Notes: generated by a model not told the origin, from the sequence alone. Shown: positions 17,198 to 26,292, numbered from the stretch's first letter. The stretch is DNA of 64,000 nt from Chitinilyticum piscinae (GCF_015223195.1 NZ_JADFUA010000015.1:1-64000), one strand, 5' to 3'. Translations and numbers: made by a program.

Positions 17198-17908
17198 TCA
17201 TTCAAAACTGCGCCCTTCACCCGCTTCCTCGTGAGTGACGCCATCGCGGATGTGGTAAATGCGCTTGAACGTCGGGATGATTTTTTCGTCGTGCGTGACG
17301 ACGATGACGGCGGTTTCAAAACGCCGAGCCATGTCGTTGAGGATGCGGATGACAGACATCGCACGCACCGAATCCAGCGGTGCTGTTGGTTCATCAGCCA
17401 GGATCACTGGTGGTCGATTGACCAAGCCGCGAGCAATAGCCACGCGTTGCTGTTCTCCGCCTGAGAGTTGTGACGGCATGGCCCTGGCGCGGTGCTGCAC
17501 ATCCAGCGCGGTGAGCAGTTCGAGCGCGCGTTTTCGCGCATCGTCATTGCCGACACCCGCGAGCATCGGCAAGAGCGCCACGTTATCGGTGACATCGAGA
17601 AACGGGATCAGGTACGGCGCTTGAAACACGAAACCGATCTTGTCGCGGCGCAAAGCCCGCAGGTCGCGCACTTTCCATTCATCGTCGAAAATCACCTCGT
17701 TTCCCAGCACCATGCGACCGGCGGTGGGGTCAATCACGGCTCCCAGGCACTTGAGCAACGTGCTCTTGCCGGAACCGGATGGGCCGATCAGACCAACCAC
17801 CTCGCCCGGCGCAACCTGCATGTTCACGTTCTTCAAGGCGAGAACCGCAGTGTCTCCCTCTCCGTAACGCTTGCTCAAGCCTTCGATGTGAATGCCTTTT
17901 GCCGTCAT
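17198..17908 (-). CDS. ABC transporter ATPase of MacB/LolD type
   Basis: 236 residues from MTAKGIHIEGLSKRYGEGDT. Walker A GLIGPSGSGKSTLLK, signature LSGGEQQRVAIARGL, Walker B VILADEPTAPLD and H-loop VIVVTHDEKI are all present. Separate ATPase subunit, as in DevA/LolD systems, pairing with the FtsX-like permease two bases upstream. Energises transport across the inner membrane coupled to the adaptor and outer-membrane parts of the operon. Confidence 0.93.
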   Translation of the reverse strand: MTAKGIHIEGLSKRYGEGDTAVLALKNVNMQVAPGEVVGLIGPSGSGKSTLLKCLGAVIDPTAGRMVLGNEVIFDDEWKVRDLRALRRDKIGFVFQAPYLIPFLDVTDNVALLPMLAGVGNDDARKRALELLTALDVQHRARAMPSQLSGGEQQRVAIARGLVNRPPVILADEPTAPLDSVRAMSVIRILNDMARRFETAVIVVTHDEKIIPTFKRIYHIRDGVTHEEAGEGRSFE

Positions 17909-17910
17909 GT

Positions 17911-19113
17911 TCAGCCTCCAATCGCTTCGGCCGGATCGACCTTCAGCGCCATACGGATGGCGACAACGCTGGCCAGCACACAAATAACCATCACCGCGAA
18001 GAAACCCAAGATTGAATCAATGGGCATCAGCAATACGTATTTGGGAAACAAGGGTGCAGCGAAGGTAGCCGTGATCTTGCCAACGACAAAACCGATGACC
18101 CCAAGTACCAACGCCTGCTGCAAGATCATTCCCGAAATCGTGCGGTTGCGTGTGCCGATGAGCTTGAGCACTGCGATTTCGCGAATTTTGTCCATCGTCA
18201 GGGTGTAGATGATGAACGCCACGATGGCGGCGCTGACCACAGCCAGAATCACCAGGAACATGGCGATTTGCTTGGCGGATGTGGCAATGAGTTTTCCCAC
18301 TAAAATCTCTTCCATCTGCGCGCGGTCATAAACCGTGAGCCGTTTCCAGCGCCGTATCGGTTCAGCCACTTCCTGCGGGGAGTATTCAGATTGGATACGC
18401 ACCAGCACCGCATTTACCGAGTTGTTACTGGTTTGTGAGGCAATCACAGCATCGAGCAGACCAGGCACGCCGGGGCGGTTAAAGGCCGGATTGGCTTCGG
18501 TGCGGCGACGCTGCATCAGAATGGCGTCGTTGTCTTTGAGGAATTGCGCTTCTTGCGCATCCTTGAGTGGGATGAACACCATTGGGTCGCCACTGGAGGA
18601 CACCATGCGGCGGGTCAGGCCAACTACTGTGTAATGGTTGCGGCGAATTTTCACCTCATCGCCCAGCCGAAACCCGGTGGCGATGTCCGCGACCGCCTCA
18701 TAGTGGCCACGTGTAATCTGGCGCCCCGCGACCAATTGAGGTGGCCAACCCGATGTTCCCGGTTCGCCTGCCGCAATGCCCACGACCATGGCGCGCACAT
18801 CCTTTTCACCTCTTCCGACCTGCATGGTCAGGTAGGTCACATTGGCGGCCTCTGCGACGCCCGGCAGGGTGCGGATGCTGCGCCACAGGTCATCAGGGAT
18901 GCTGGAAGACTCGGCATAAGGGCCCAGGGTATCTTTCTGTACCACCCACAAGTTGGCACCACTGTTGTCCAGCAACACCTTACCGTCATCGACCATGCCG
19001 CGATACACACCCGCCATGGTCAGCGTGACGCCAATCAACAGGCCCAGGCCGATGCCCGTAAAGATGAATTTCCCCCAGGCATGAAGGATGTCACGTCCGG
19101 CCAGGCTTATCAC
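17911..19113 (-). CDS. FtsX/MacB-type ABC permease
   Basis: 400 residues. One N-terminal membrane segment (WGKFIFTGIGLGLLIGVTLTM), a large periplasmic MacB-PCD-like domain (about residues 45-260), then three C-terminal segments with the FtsX signature KIREIAVLKLIGTRNRTISG. Resembles DevC-type permeases. Start overlaps the adaptor stop by four bases (ATGA). Confidence 0.9.
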   Translation of the reverse strand: MISLAGRDILHAWGKFIFTGIGLGLLIGVTLTMAGVYRGMVDDGKVLLDNSGANLWVVQKDTLGPYAESSSIPDDLWRSIRTLPGVAEAANVTYLTMQVGRGEKDVRAMVVGIAAGEPGTSGWPPQLVAGRQITRGHYEAVADIATGFRLGDEVKIRRNHYTVVGLTRRMVSSSGDPMVFIPLKDAQEAQFLKDNDAILMQRRRTEANPAFNRPGVPGLLDAVIASQTSNNSVNAVLVRIQSEYSPQEVAEPIRRWKRLTVYDRAQMEEILVGKLIATSAKQIAMFLVILAVVSAAIVAFIIYTLTMDKIREIAVLKLIGTRNRTISGMILQQALVLGVIGFVVGKITATFAAPLFPKYVLLMPIDSILGFFAVMVICVLASVVAIRMALKVDPAEAIGG

Positions 19114-20261
19114 GGTGAGACTCCTGGCAGACGATCGACGATGTTAATCCGACTCTTGGCGCTGAGTGTCTTTTCGCTGTAGAGCACGATCTGGTCGCCA
19201 ACGCTCAAGCCCTCGAGCACCTGAACCAGGCCATCAAGACTGGAGCGGCCCAGCACGACCGGAGTGAAAGTCAAACCTCCTTCAACCAGCTTCCATACAC
19301 CGCGTTTTCCATCGACTGTCCGAATTGCGGCATTGGAGATGGTCGGCGCGGCAGGCAATTCGCCCAGTTGCACAGTCACCTCCGCCAACTCACCCAATGG
19401 TGGAAGAGGTACTGGAGGCGCGTTGAAAACGATTTTTGCCAGGGTTTCCTCAGTCACGGCATCGGCACGAGGCTCGATTCGCAATACGTGTCCCGCCACT
19501 GCCTGAGATCGCCGTGATCTCAGAACAATCTTGGCTGGAAGCCCTATAGCCAGTCCCTCGGCACTGATTTGATCAAAGCGTGTATCAACCCACAGGCTTG
19601 CGGTGTCAATTACTTCGATTACCGCTTGCCCCGCCACCACCGTGGTGCCAGGGTCTGCATCGCGTGCTGCGACCAGTCCGGCAACCGGTGCCACCAACCG
19701 CAAGTTTCCGCGTTGAGCGCGGAGCGCTTCCAACTCTGCGCGCAGACGCGCGATATCTTCTCGCGAGGCGACCAATGCCGCGCTCGCCACAGCCAGTTCT
19801 TGCCGTTTGGTGACTACCGTTTCTTCGCTGGTGCCACGCACCGATAAAAGCTGCTCATAGCGTGTGGCCTGTGTCTGCGCGAAAGTTTCTTTGGCCGCAG
19901 CCTGTCGAAGTGCAGCTTCGGAACTCTTGATTGCAGCCTGCTGAGCGCTAACGCGATCGTCCAGGTCCACCGCATCCATTTCACCGAGCACTTGCCCTGC
20001 CTTAACGATATCGCCGACATGCACATCCAACCGCTTGACGCGCCCGGCAACGGTGGGGCCGATTTTGTAAGTAAAGCGCGCTTGTACTGTCCCTATACCA
20101 GCTAATGCTGGGGCAACGGAGCGGGACTCTACCGTGCTGACAGTAGCTGCAATAGGAGCCAATGGCCCTGAACGCAAAGCAACATAGATGAAAAGTAGTA
20201 GAAGCGGAATGATGATTACGACAAGTGCCAGTGTGCGGCGTTGTAAGGGTGGAAATTTCAT
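19110..20261 (-). CDS. Periplasmic adaptor protein (HlyD/MacA-type membrane fusion protein)
   Basis: 383 residues with an N-terminal membrane anchor (TLALVVIIIPLLLLFIYVAL), the lipoyl half-motif KIGPTVAGRVKRLDVHVGD, a coiled-coil hairpin (about residues 105-185) and the second half LVAPVAGLVAARDADPG, then beta-barrel and membrane-proximal domains. Links the ABC permease to the outer-membrane channel. Overlaps tetR-family gene upstream by four bases. Confidence 0.92.
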   Translation of the reverse strand: MKFPPLQRRTLALVVIIIPLLLLFIYVALRSGPLAPIAATVSTVESRSVAPALAGIGTVQARFTYKIGPTVAGRVKRLDVHVGDIVKAGQVLGEMDAVDLDDRVSAQQAAIKSSEAALRQAAAKETFAQTQATRYEQLLSVRGTSEETVVTKRQELAVASAALVASREDIARLRAELEALRAQRGNLRLVAPVAGLVAARDADPGTTVVAGQAVIEVIDTASLWVDTRFDQISAEGLAIGLPAKIVLRSRRSQAVAGHVLRIEPRADAVTEETLAKIVFNAPPVPLPPLGELAEVTVQLGELPAAPTISNAAIRTVDGKRGVWKLVEGGLTFTPVVLGRSSLDGLVQVLEGLSVGDQIVLYSEKTLSAKSRINIVDRLPGVSP

Positions 20262-20866
20262 GACTCACTCCCAATGCCACGACGATAGATTGCAAAAACA
20301 CCAGAGGCATCGCGACGGATGCGAGCGGCGTCACCCGCGATGAGTGACTGCATCACCAAGCCCTGGATGGAGCCGATGAACGATACCGAGGCAGCCTCGA
20401 TATCGAGGTTGGCATCAAGCTCGCCTATCGCCTTGCCCCGCTCCAGTAGATGGCGCAAGCGTTCTCCGTACCGTTGAATTAAGGTCTGAACCATCCTTTT
20501 AGGGAGTGTTTCTCCGGGCCGCTGCAATTCTCCGAAGAGCATCCGTGGCACACCCGGATGCTCGGAAACGAAGTCGATATGAGCCATGAAGACCGCTTCC
20601 AGCGCGGCAAGAGGAGAAGTCACGTTCTGTGCCGCCCTGTCTACTCGGGAAAGAAGACGTTCCGCCACCCATGTCATCACTGCTTCGAGAATGGCATCCT
20701 TGGTGGGGAAGTGCCGGAACAGCGCGCCTTGGGTCAGGCCCATGCGCTGCGCGATCGCCGTGGTGGTGATGTCGCTGGGATTCTGCTCAGCCGCCAGATT
20801 GATCACCGCCTCTACGGTGGCCGCTCTCCGTTCATCAGCCGGAAGGTGCTTAGGGTGTTCGCTCAT
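20258..20866 (-). CDS. TetR-family repressor of the efflux operon
   Basis: 202 residues from MSEHPKHLPADERRAATVEA (ATG 20866; a TTG two codons earlier is possible). HTH ITTTAIAQRMGLTQGALFRHFPTK, followed by a variable helical ligand domain. First gene of the operon and transcribed with the pumps, so it is likely an autorepressor whose ligand is a pump substrate. A palindromic operator candidate lies 16 bases upstream. Confidence 0.9.
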   Translation of the reverse strand: MSEHPKHLPADERRAATVEAVINLAAEQNPSDITTTAIAQRMGLTQGALFRHFPTKDAILEAVMTWVAERLLSRVDRAAQNVTSPLAALEAVFMAHIDFVSEHPGVPRMLFGELQRPGETLPKRMVQTLIQRYGERLRHLLERGKAIGELDANLDIEAASVSFIGSIQGLVMQSLIAGDAARIRRDASGVFAIYRRGIGSES

Positions 20867-20882
20867 CGCCAATCCAAAAGAA

Positions 20883-20896
20883 AGTAATCTATTACT
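20883..20896. promoter_or_regulatory. Operator candidate of the efflux operon
   Basis: AGTAAT-CT-ATTACT is a perfect inverted repeat just upstream of the repressor start, a fitting TetR-family dimer site. The 190 bases from here to IRi hold no gene I can recognise. Confidence 0.55.
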
Positions 20897-21082
20897 ATCT
20901 TAGCAGGTTGTGTGATGAGAGTAAGACCCTATCTGACAGCGCCCAATGAACTCAACGCCAAGTTCGACCCCGAGCCAAGGTACCCAGCTTGTCGGTTGGC
21001 CCCTACAGGCAGGTTTAGCGCGTACTGAATTTAGTCAGTTTTTTTCTTTCACCGGCACAGTGCAATCGACTTCTGATGTTTG

Positions 21083-21107
21083 GTGCGGTCGTCTTCTGAA
21101 AATGACA
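21083..21107 (-). repeat. IRi terminal repeat of the Tn402-family transposon
   Basis: Reverse complement reads TGTCATTTTCAGAAGACGAC then CGCAC, one mismatch in 25 to the IRt at 10587. It ends 26 bases before the tnpR start codon. Confidence 0.93.
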
Positions 21108-21133
21108 CTGACACTTTTGCCTTTGGAGGCATC

Positions 21134-21691
21134 TTGCAAGGTCAACGCATCGGCTATGTCCGCGTCAGCAGCTTCGACCAGAACCCGGAACGGCAATTGG
21201 AGGGTGTTCAGGTGGCGCGGGTGTTCACCGACAAGGCTTCTGGCAAGGACACCCAGCGTCCCGAGCTGGAAAGGCTGCTGGCCTTCGTCCGCGAGGGCGA
21301 CACCGTGGTGGTGCATAGCATGGACAGGCTGGCACGCAACCTTGATGACCTGCGCCGCATCGTCCAAGGGCTGACACAACGGGGCGTGCGCATGGAGTTC
21401 GTCAAAGAAGGGCTGAAGTTCACCGGCGAGGACTCACCGATGGCCAATCTGATGCTGTCGGTCATGGGAGCCTTCGCTGAGTTCGAGCGCGCCCTGATCC
21501 GCGAACGTCAGCGCGAGGGAATCGTGCTGGCCAAGCAGCGCGGTGCCTACCGGGGACGAAAGAAATCGCTGAACAGCGAACAAATTGCCGAGTTGAAACG
21601 GCGAGTTGCGGCAGGCGACCAAAAAACCTTGGTGGCCCGTGACTTCGGCATCAGCCGCGAAACCTTGTACCAGTACCTGCGGGAAGACTGA
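21134..21691 (+). CDS. tnpR: TnpR serine resolvase of a Tn21-subgroup transposon
   Basis: 185 residues from TTG 21134 ([21 protein letters not shown]) with TTGGAGG just upstream. Catalytic Ser in RVSSFDQ, Arg residues in [18 protein letters not shown] helix [19 protein letters not shown] and C-terminal [20 protein letters not shown]. Its res site should lie directly upstream, but that DNA is replaced by the Tn402-family end. Stop overlaps tnpA spacing by two bases. Confidence 0.94.
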   Translation: MQGQRIGYVRVSSFDQNPERQLEGVQVARVFTDKASGKDTQRPELERLLAFVREGDTVVVHSMDRLARNLDDLRRIVQGLTQRGVRMEFVKEGLKFTGEDSPMANLMLSVMGAFAEFERALIRERQREGIVLAKQRGAYRGRKKSLNSEQIAELKRRVAAGDQKTLVARDFGISRETLYQYLRED

Positions 21692-21693
21692 CC

Positions 21694-24666
21694 ATGCCAC
21701 GCCGCTCAATCCTGTCCGCCACCGAGCGCGAAAGCCTGCTGGCACTGCCAGATGCCAAAGACGAACTGATACGGCACTACACGTTCAACGAAACCGACCT
21801 GTCGGTGATCCGTCAGCGTCGCGGCGCCGCGAATCGATTGGGCTTCGCTGTGCAGCTTTGCTACTTGCGATTCCCTGGCACCTTTTTGGGCGTCGATGAG
21901 CCTCCGTTTCCGCCCCTGTTGCGCATGGTGGCCGCGCAACTCAAGATGCCAGTGGAAAGTTGGAGCGAGTACGGCCAGCGCGAACAGACACGGCGGGAGC
22001 ACTTGGTCGAGCTGCAAACGGTTTTTGGGTTCAAGCCCTTCACCATGAGCCACTATCGGCAAGCCGTGCATACATTGACCGAGCTGGCCTTGCAGACCGA
22101 CAAAGGCATCGTGCTGGCGAGCGCACTTGTCGAGAATCTGCGGCGGCAGAGCATTATCCTGCCCGCCATGAATGCCATCGAGCGCGCAAGCGCCGAGGCC
22201 ATCACCCGTGCCAACCGACGCATTTACGCGGCGCTGACCGATTCTTTGTTATCACCCCACCGTCAGCGCCTGGACGAACTTCTCAAGCGCAAGGACGGCA
22301 GTAAAGTGACGTGGCTGGCATGGCTGCGCCAGTCGCCTGCCAAACCGAACTCTCGCCACATGCTCGAACATATTGAGCGCCTGAAATCCTGGCAAGCACT
22401 TGATCTGCCCGCAGGCATCGAGCGGCAGGTTCACCAGAACCGCCTGCTCAAAATCGCTCGTGAAGGTGGCCAGATGACGCCTGCTGATCTGGCAAAGTTC
22501 GAGGTGCAACGACGCTATGCCACGCTGGTAGCGCTGGCCATCGAAGGCATGGCCACCGTCACCGATGAAATCATCGACCTTCACGATCGCATCATCGGCA
22601 AGCTGTTCAACGCGGCCAAGAACAAGCATCAGCAGCAGTTCCAGGCTTCCGGCAAGGCGATCAACGACAAGGTGCGGATGTATGGGCGCATCGGTCAAGC
22701 GTTGATTGAGGCCAAGCAAAGCGGCAGCGATCCGTTCGCCGCCATCGAGGCCGTTATGCCCTGGGACACCTTCGCCGCCAGCGTCACCGAAGCGCAAACA
22801 TTGGCGCGGCCTGCCGACTTTGATTTCCTGCACCACATCGGTGAAAGCTATGCCACGCTACGCCGCTACGCGCCGCAGTTCCTGGGCGTGCTCAAATTGC
22901 GGGCTGCGCCCGCCGCCAAGGGTGTGCTCGATGCCATCGACATGCTGCGCGGCATGAACAGCGACAGCGCGCGCAAGGTGCCCGCCGATGCGCCAACCGC
23001 ATTCATCAAGCCGCGCTGGGCAAAGCTGGTTCTGACCGACGACGGCATCGACCGGCGTTACTACGAGTTATGCGCCCTGTCGGAGCTGAAGAACGCGCTG
23101 CGCTCCGGTGATGTCTGGGTGCAGGGTTCTCGCCAGTTCAAGGACTTCGACGAATACCTGGTGCCGGTCGAGAAGTTCGCCACTTTGAAGCTGGCCAGCG
23201 AATTGCCGCTGGCAGTGGCCACCGACTGCGACCAATACCTGCATGACCGGTTGGAATTGTTGGAGGCGCAACTCGCCACAGTCAACCGCATGGCTGCGGC
23301 CAACGACTTACCGGATGCCATCATCACCACCGCGTCAGGCCTGAAGATCACGCCGCTGGACGCGGCAGTACCAGACGCCGCGCAAGCCATGATCGACCAG
23401 ACAGCTATGCTGCTGCCGCACCTCAAAATCACCGAGTTGCTGATGGAGGTCGATGAATGGACGGGCTTCACCCGCCACTTCACACACCTGAAGACCAGCG
23501 ACACGGCCAAGGACAAAACCTTGCTGTTGACGACGATCCTGGCCGACGCGATCAACCTGGGTCTGACCAAAATGGCCGAGTCCTGCCCTGGCACCACCTA
23601 CGCCAAGCTGTCTTGGCTGCAAGCCTGGCACATCCGCGATGAAACCTATTCGACGGCGCTGGCCGAGCTGGTGAATGCGCAGTTTCGGCAACCCTTCGCC
23701 GGCAACTGGGGTGACGGCACCACGTCATCGTCGGACGGCCAGAACTTCAGAACCGGCAGCAAAGCAGAAAGCACTGGTCATATCAACCCGAAGTATGGAA
23801 GCAGTCCAGGACGGACTTTCTACACCCATATCTCCGACCAGTACGCGCCCTTCAGTGCCAAGGTGGTCAACGTGGGCATTCGTGATTCAACTTACGTGCT
23901 TGATGGCCTGCTGTACCACGAGTCGGACTTGCGCATCGAGGAACACTACACCGACACGGCAGGCTTCACCGATCACGTGTTTGGCTTGATGCATTTGCTG
24001 GGATTTCGCTTCGCGCCGCGTATCCGTGACTTGGGCGAAACCAAGCTATTCATCCCCAAGGGCGATGCCGCCTATGACGCGCTCAAGCCGATGATTAGCA
24101 GCGACAGGCTGAACATCAAGCAAATACGCGCCCATTGGGATGAAATTCTGCGGCTGGCCACCTCCATCAAGCAAGGCACGGTAACGGCTTCGCTGATGCT
24201 GCGCAAACTCGGCAGCTACCCGCGCCAGAACGGCTTGGCCGTGGCGTTGCGCGAGCTGGGGCGCATCGAGCGCACGCTGTTCATTTTGGATTGGCTGCAA
24301 AGCGTGGAGCTGCGCCGCCGCGTCCATGCGGGGCTGAATAAGGGCGAGGCGCGCAACGCGCTGGCCAGGGCGGTCTTCTTCTACCGATTGGGTGAAATCC
24401 GCGACCGCAGTTTTGAGCAGCAGCGCTACCGGGCCAGCGGCCTCAATCTGGTGACGGCGGCCATCGTGTTGTGGAACACGGTATATCTGGAGCGTGCCAC
24501 CAGTGCTTTGCGTGGCAACGGCACGGCGCTGGACGACACATTGTTGCAATATCTGTCGCCGCTGGGGTGGGAGCACATCAACCTGACCGGCGATTACCTA
24601 TGGCGCAGCAGCGCCAAGGTCGGTGCGGGGAAGTTTAGGCCATTGCGACCGCTGCCACCGGCTTAG
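21694..24666 (+). CDS. tnpA: Tn3-family transposase, Tn21 subgroup
   Basis: 990 residues, the usual length, starting [23 protein letters not shown] domain in the C-terminal third: Asp around [20 protein letters not shown], Asp around [20 protein letters not shown] and Glu around [16 protein letters not shown]. Looks very close to Tn21/Tn1403-type transposases. Appears intact. The stop codon is within the 38-base terminal repeat, as is normal for these elements. Confidence 0.96.
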   Translation: MPRRSILSATERESLLALPDAKDELIRHYTFNETDLSVIRQRRGAANRLGFAVQLCYLRFPGTFLGVDEPPFPPLLRMVAAQLKMPVESWSEYGQREQTRREHLVELQTVFGFKPFTMSHYRQAVHTLTELALQTDKGIVLASALVENLRRQSIILPAMNAIERASAEAITRANRRIYAALTDSLLSPHRQRLDELLKRKDGSKVTWLAWLRQSPAKPNSRHMLEHIERLKSWQALDLPAGIERQVHQNRLLKIAREGGQMTPADLAKFEVQRRYATLVALAIEGMATVTDEIIDLHDRIIGKLFNAAKNKHQQQFQASGKAINDKVRMYGRIGQALIEAKQSGSDPFAAIEAVMPWDTFAASVTEAQTLARPADFDFLHHIGESYATLRRYAPQFLGVLKLRAAPAAKGVLDAIDMLRGMNSDSARKVPADAPTAFIKPRWAKLVLTDDGIDRRYYELCALSELKNALRSGDVWVQGSRQFKDFDEYLVPVEKFATLKLASELPLAVATDCDQYLHDRLELLEAQLATVNRMAAANDLPDAIITTASGLKITPLDAAVPDAAQAMIDQTAMLLPHLKITELLMEVDEWTGFTRHFTHLKTSDTAKDKTLLLTTILADAINLGLTKMAESCPGTTYAKLSWLQAWHIRDETYSTALAELVNAQFRQPFAGNWGDGTTSSSDGQNFRTGSKAESTGHINPKYGSSPGRTFYTHISDQYAPFSAKVVNVGIRDSTYVLDGLLYHESDLRIEEHYTDTAGFTDHVFGLMHLLGFRFAPRIRDLGETKLFIPKGDAAYDALKPMISSDRLNIKQIRAHWDEILRLATSIKQGTVTASLMLRKLGSYPRQNGLAVALRELGRIERTLFILDWLQSVELRRRVHAGLNKGEARNALARAVFFYRLGEIRDRSFEQQRYRASGLNLVTAAIVLWNTVYLERATSALRGNGTALDDTLLQYLSPLGWEHINLTGDYLWRSSAKVGAGKFRPLRPLPPA

Positions 24667-24699
24667 CGTGCTTTATTTTCCGTTTTCTGAGACGACCCC
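24662..24699 (-). repeat. 38-base terminal repeat of the Tn21-subgroup transposon
   Basis: CTTAGCGTGCTTTATTTTCC... ending GACGACCCC, immediately after tnpA. It cuts a RelB/DinJ antitoxin gene. The partner repeat is not found in the expected opposite orientation; the copy at 4737 faces the same way. Confidence 0.92.
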
Positions 24700-24785
24700 A
24701 GGCCCATCGAGGCCAGCGTTTCCGCAGCCTGTGCCTTGACGTTTTCGTCCACGCGAACGTGAATCATAGTGGTGGTAGCAGCCAT
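24700..24785 (-). pseudogene. RelB/DinJ-type antitoxin, 5' fragment
   Basis: Starts MAATTTMIHVRVDENVKAQA, the RHH N-terminus of RelB/DinJ antitoxins, and is cut after 28 codons by the Tn3-family repeat. GGAGG lies upstream of the ATG, followed by GAGAT-N7-ATCTC, a possible operator at 24810-24826. The rest of the pair is absent. Confidence 0.75.
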
Positions 24786-24866
24786 GATGGCCTCCTGTTG
24801 CGACTGATTGAGATGCTTTGTATCTCACGTTGTCGGTGCTAGCAAGGCCCCGGCTTTCTTATTTGT

Positions 24867-24886
24867 AGGTATGTATATACATACCT
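24867..24886. repeat. Perfect 20-base palindrome
   Basis: AGGTATGTATATACATACCT is completely self-complementary. It lies between the antitoxin stub promoter and the exonuclease remnant. Could be an operator or a plasmid resolution/cruciform site; no gene next to it suggests which. Confidence 0.7.
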
Positions 24887-25160
24887 ATGGCGGCCACGGC
24901 AACAGCTTGGCGATGTTGCGCGCATCTTTAAGGCCTCGGTGGTGCGCGCCATCGAGCGGCAGGCCCACCATCTGCAAGGCGCGGGCTATACCAATTCCTC
25001 GATCTTGCGGGCCTTGGCGAACCGGCTTTTGAGGTTGACATGCTCGAAGGCTGCGAGAGCGGGTTCTGAACGCCATGTCGCTCGCCGTCGCGGGCAAGCT
25101 GCTTGAAGTCGAATTGGCTCCTGCGCCCCCTCGTTGCGCCTGGTGCCTGATGCCGTTGGG
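24885..25160 (-). pseudogene. 3'-5' exonuclease (KapD/ERI-1-like), C-terminal remnant with frameshifts
   Basis: Three frames together give QFDFKQLARDGERHGVQNPL, then FEHVNLKSRFAKARKIEEL, then GIARALQMVGLPLDGAHHRG and LKDARNIAKLLPWPP-stop. The final part has the conserved H-x5-D (HHRGLKDARNIA) of DnaQ-fold exonucleases. Two shifts and loss of the N-terminus make it non-functional. Confidence 0.6.
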
Positions 25161-25201
25161 CGAAGCTGGCTGTCAATCAGCATCCAAAAGTTTCCATTTG
25201 A

Positions 25202-25330
25202 TCAGCCGGTTTTCACCTGATTTCTCCGCTGCTTGAACCGGAGTGAGTCGTTGCCAATTTCCTGAATTTCGCTGTGGTGTGTCAGCCGATCCAGCAAGGG
25301 CGTCGTCATTTTGGCATCGCCGAACTCGGT
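25202..25330 (-). pseudogene. IS21-family IstB, C-terminal remnant
   Basis: EFGDAKMTTPLLDRLTHHSE then IQEIGNDSLRFKQRRN matches the C-terminus of IstB helper ATPases, which contact DNA and couple to IstA. The rest of the gene is missing upstream. Confidence 0.75.
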
Positions 25331-25446
25331 GTGCGGATTCTGGTGCAAATGATCACCCATTCTGATCACTCGTGACCACCTCGCTGAGCAGGTGTGATCA
25401 GCCTGCTGGTCATGATGAGCAGCACCGTTGTCGTCCATAGGTCTTG

Positions 25447-25469
25447 CATATGCCACCAGGTGGCGTATG
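25447..25469. promoter_or_regulatory. VapB operator candidate
   Basis: CATATGCCACC-a-GGTGGCGTATG is an inverted repeat with 10 of 11 pairs, 40 bases before vapB, followed by two more CATATG strings (25474, 25486). VapBC complexes repress their own promoter at such palindromes. Confidence 0.6.
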
Positions 25470-25509
25470 ATGAACATATGTCAATCATATGCATGCCAAG
25501 GAGCTTCCA

Positions 25510-25740
25510 ATGCGCACCGTTTCTATTTTCAAGAATGGCAAGAATCAGGCTGTTCGCCTGCCTAAAGATATGGAGTTCGACGGTGTATCCGAGCTGGAAA
25601 TTGTCAAAAATGGCGATTCCATCACACTACGCCCGTTGCGCCCAAGCTGGCTGTCTTTTGCTGATCAACCCAAAGCAGATGATGATTTTCTGCAAGACCG
25701 TTCGCCTGTTGTGGGTGATGAAGGCAGGTTTGTATTGTGA
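25510..25740 (+). CDS. vapB: VapB-type antitoxin (AbrB-like fold)
   Basis: 76 residues from MRTVSIFKNGKNQAVRLPKD, the swapped-hairpin AbrB/SpoVT DNA-binding domain seen in VapB/MazE antitoxins; acidic C-terminal tail for toxin binding. GGAG lies seven bases before the ATG; an earlier ATG at 25489 lies in the operator region. Ends overlapping vapC (GTGA). Confidence 0.9.
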   Translation: MRTVSIFKNGKNQAVRLPKDMEFDGVSELEIVKNGDSITLRPLRPSWLSFADQPKADDDFLQDRSPVVGDEGRFVL

Positions 25741-26150
25741 TTACATACATGCTGGATACGTGCATTTGTTCGTTCATCATGCGCGAACGCCCTGAGTCGG
25801 TTTTACAGCGCCTCGCTCACGAGGTGAGTCGAAAGAACCAGATTGTCATTTCCGCCATCACCTACGCTGAAATGCGCTATGGCCAGATTGGCAAAAAGGC
25901 ATCGCCAAAGCATTCCGTACTGGTGGACGAATTTATCCGCCGCATTGATGGCATTCTGCCGTGGGATAGCCATGCCGTAGACGCGACGGTATCCGTCAAA
26001 CAGTCACTTGCAGCGGCGGGTACGCCCATTGGGGAAAATGACACGGCAATCGCCGGACACGCTATTGCCAACGACTGTATTCTCGTCACCAATAATCTTC
26101 GCGAGTTCAGCCGAGTGCAAAGTTTGAAAGTTGAAGATTGGGTTCATTAA
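25737..26150 (+). CDS. vapC: VapC toxin, PIN-domain ribonuclease
   Basis: 137 residues, GTG start overlapping the vapB stop. PIN acidic residues are in place: MLDTCICSFIM (first Asp), ISAITYAEMRYG (Glu), IGENDTAIAGHAIA (Asp) and LVTNNLREFSRV. Mg2+-dependent RNase; homologues cleave initiator tRNA or other RNAs. Intact pair. Confidence 0.92.
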   Translation: MITYMLDTCICSFIMRERPESVLQRLAHEVSRKNQIVISAITYAEMRYGQIGKKASPKHSVLVDEFIRRIDGILPWDSHAVDATVSVKQSLAAAGTPIGENDTAIAGHAIANDCILVTNNLREFSRVQSLKVEDWVH

Positions 26151-26269
26151 TCTGGTAAGCAGGATGGTCACGAGTGCTCAGCACCGTGTTCACGAACGCC
26201 AGAAATGGTGGTCACGAGTGACCATATTCCGCACTCGGTGACCTGCGGTGTGTTGCGAACATCAGACAA

Positions 26270-26292
26270 AACCACGTTCTGAGAACGTGGTT
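26270..26292. terminator. Strong hairpin between vapC and mobC
   Basis: AACCACGTTC-TGA-GAACGTGGTT, a perfect 10-base stem with 3-base loop between the convergent vapC and mobC genes. A bidirectional terminator is the simplest reading; the following bases are only moderately T-rich. Confidence 0.55.

Larger units (their letters stand above)
10587..21107 (+). mobile_element. Complete Tn402/Tn5053-family transposon carrying an ABC efflux operon
   Basis: Bounded by 25-base terminal repeats TGTCATTTTCAGAAGACGAC... at 10587-10611 and, inverted, at 21083-21107. Contains the full tniA-tniB-tniQ-res-tniR module and, between tniR and IRi where the family keeps its cargo, a six-gene minus-strand operon for a tripartite exporter. 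The 5-base flanks (cgcac and ctgac) do not match, so after insertion at least one side was rearranged. The left flank is intI1, the right flank the tnpR start of a Tn21-subgroup transposon. Confidence 0.9.
25367..26220. mobile_element. vapBC module enclosed by 14-base inverted repeats
   Basis: CACTCGTGACCACC at 25367-25380 is the exact reverse complement of GGTGGTCACGAGTG at 26207-26220; a further copy GGTCACGAGTG lies at 26166-26176. The 854-base unit holds only vapB and vapC. Multiple short terminal repeats are typical of IS21-family ends, and an istB remnant is adjacent, so this may be a passenger unit left between IS21-type ends. Confidence 0.55.
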
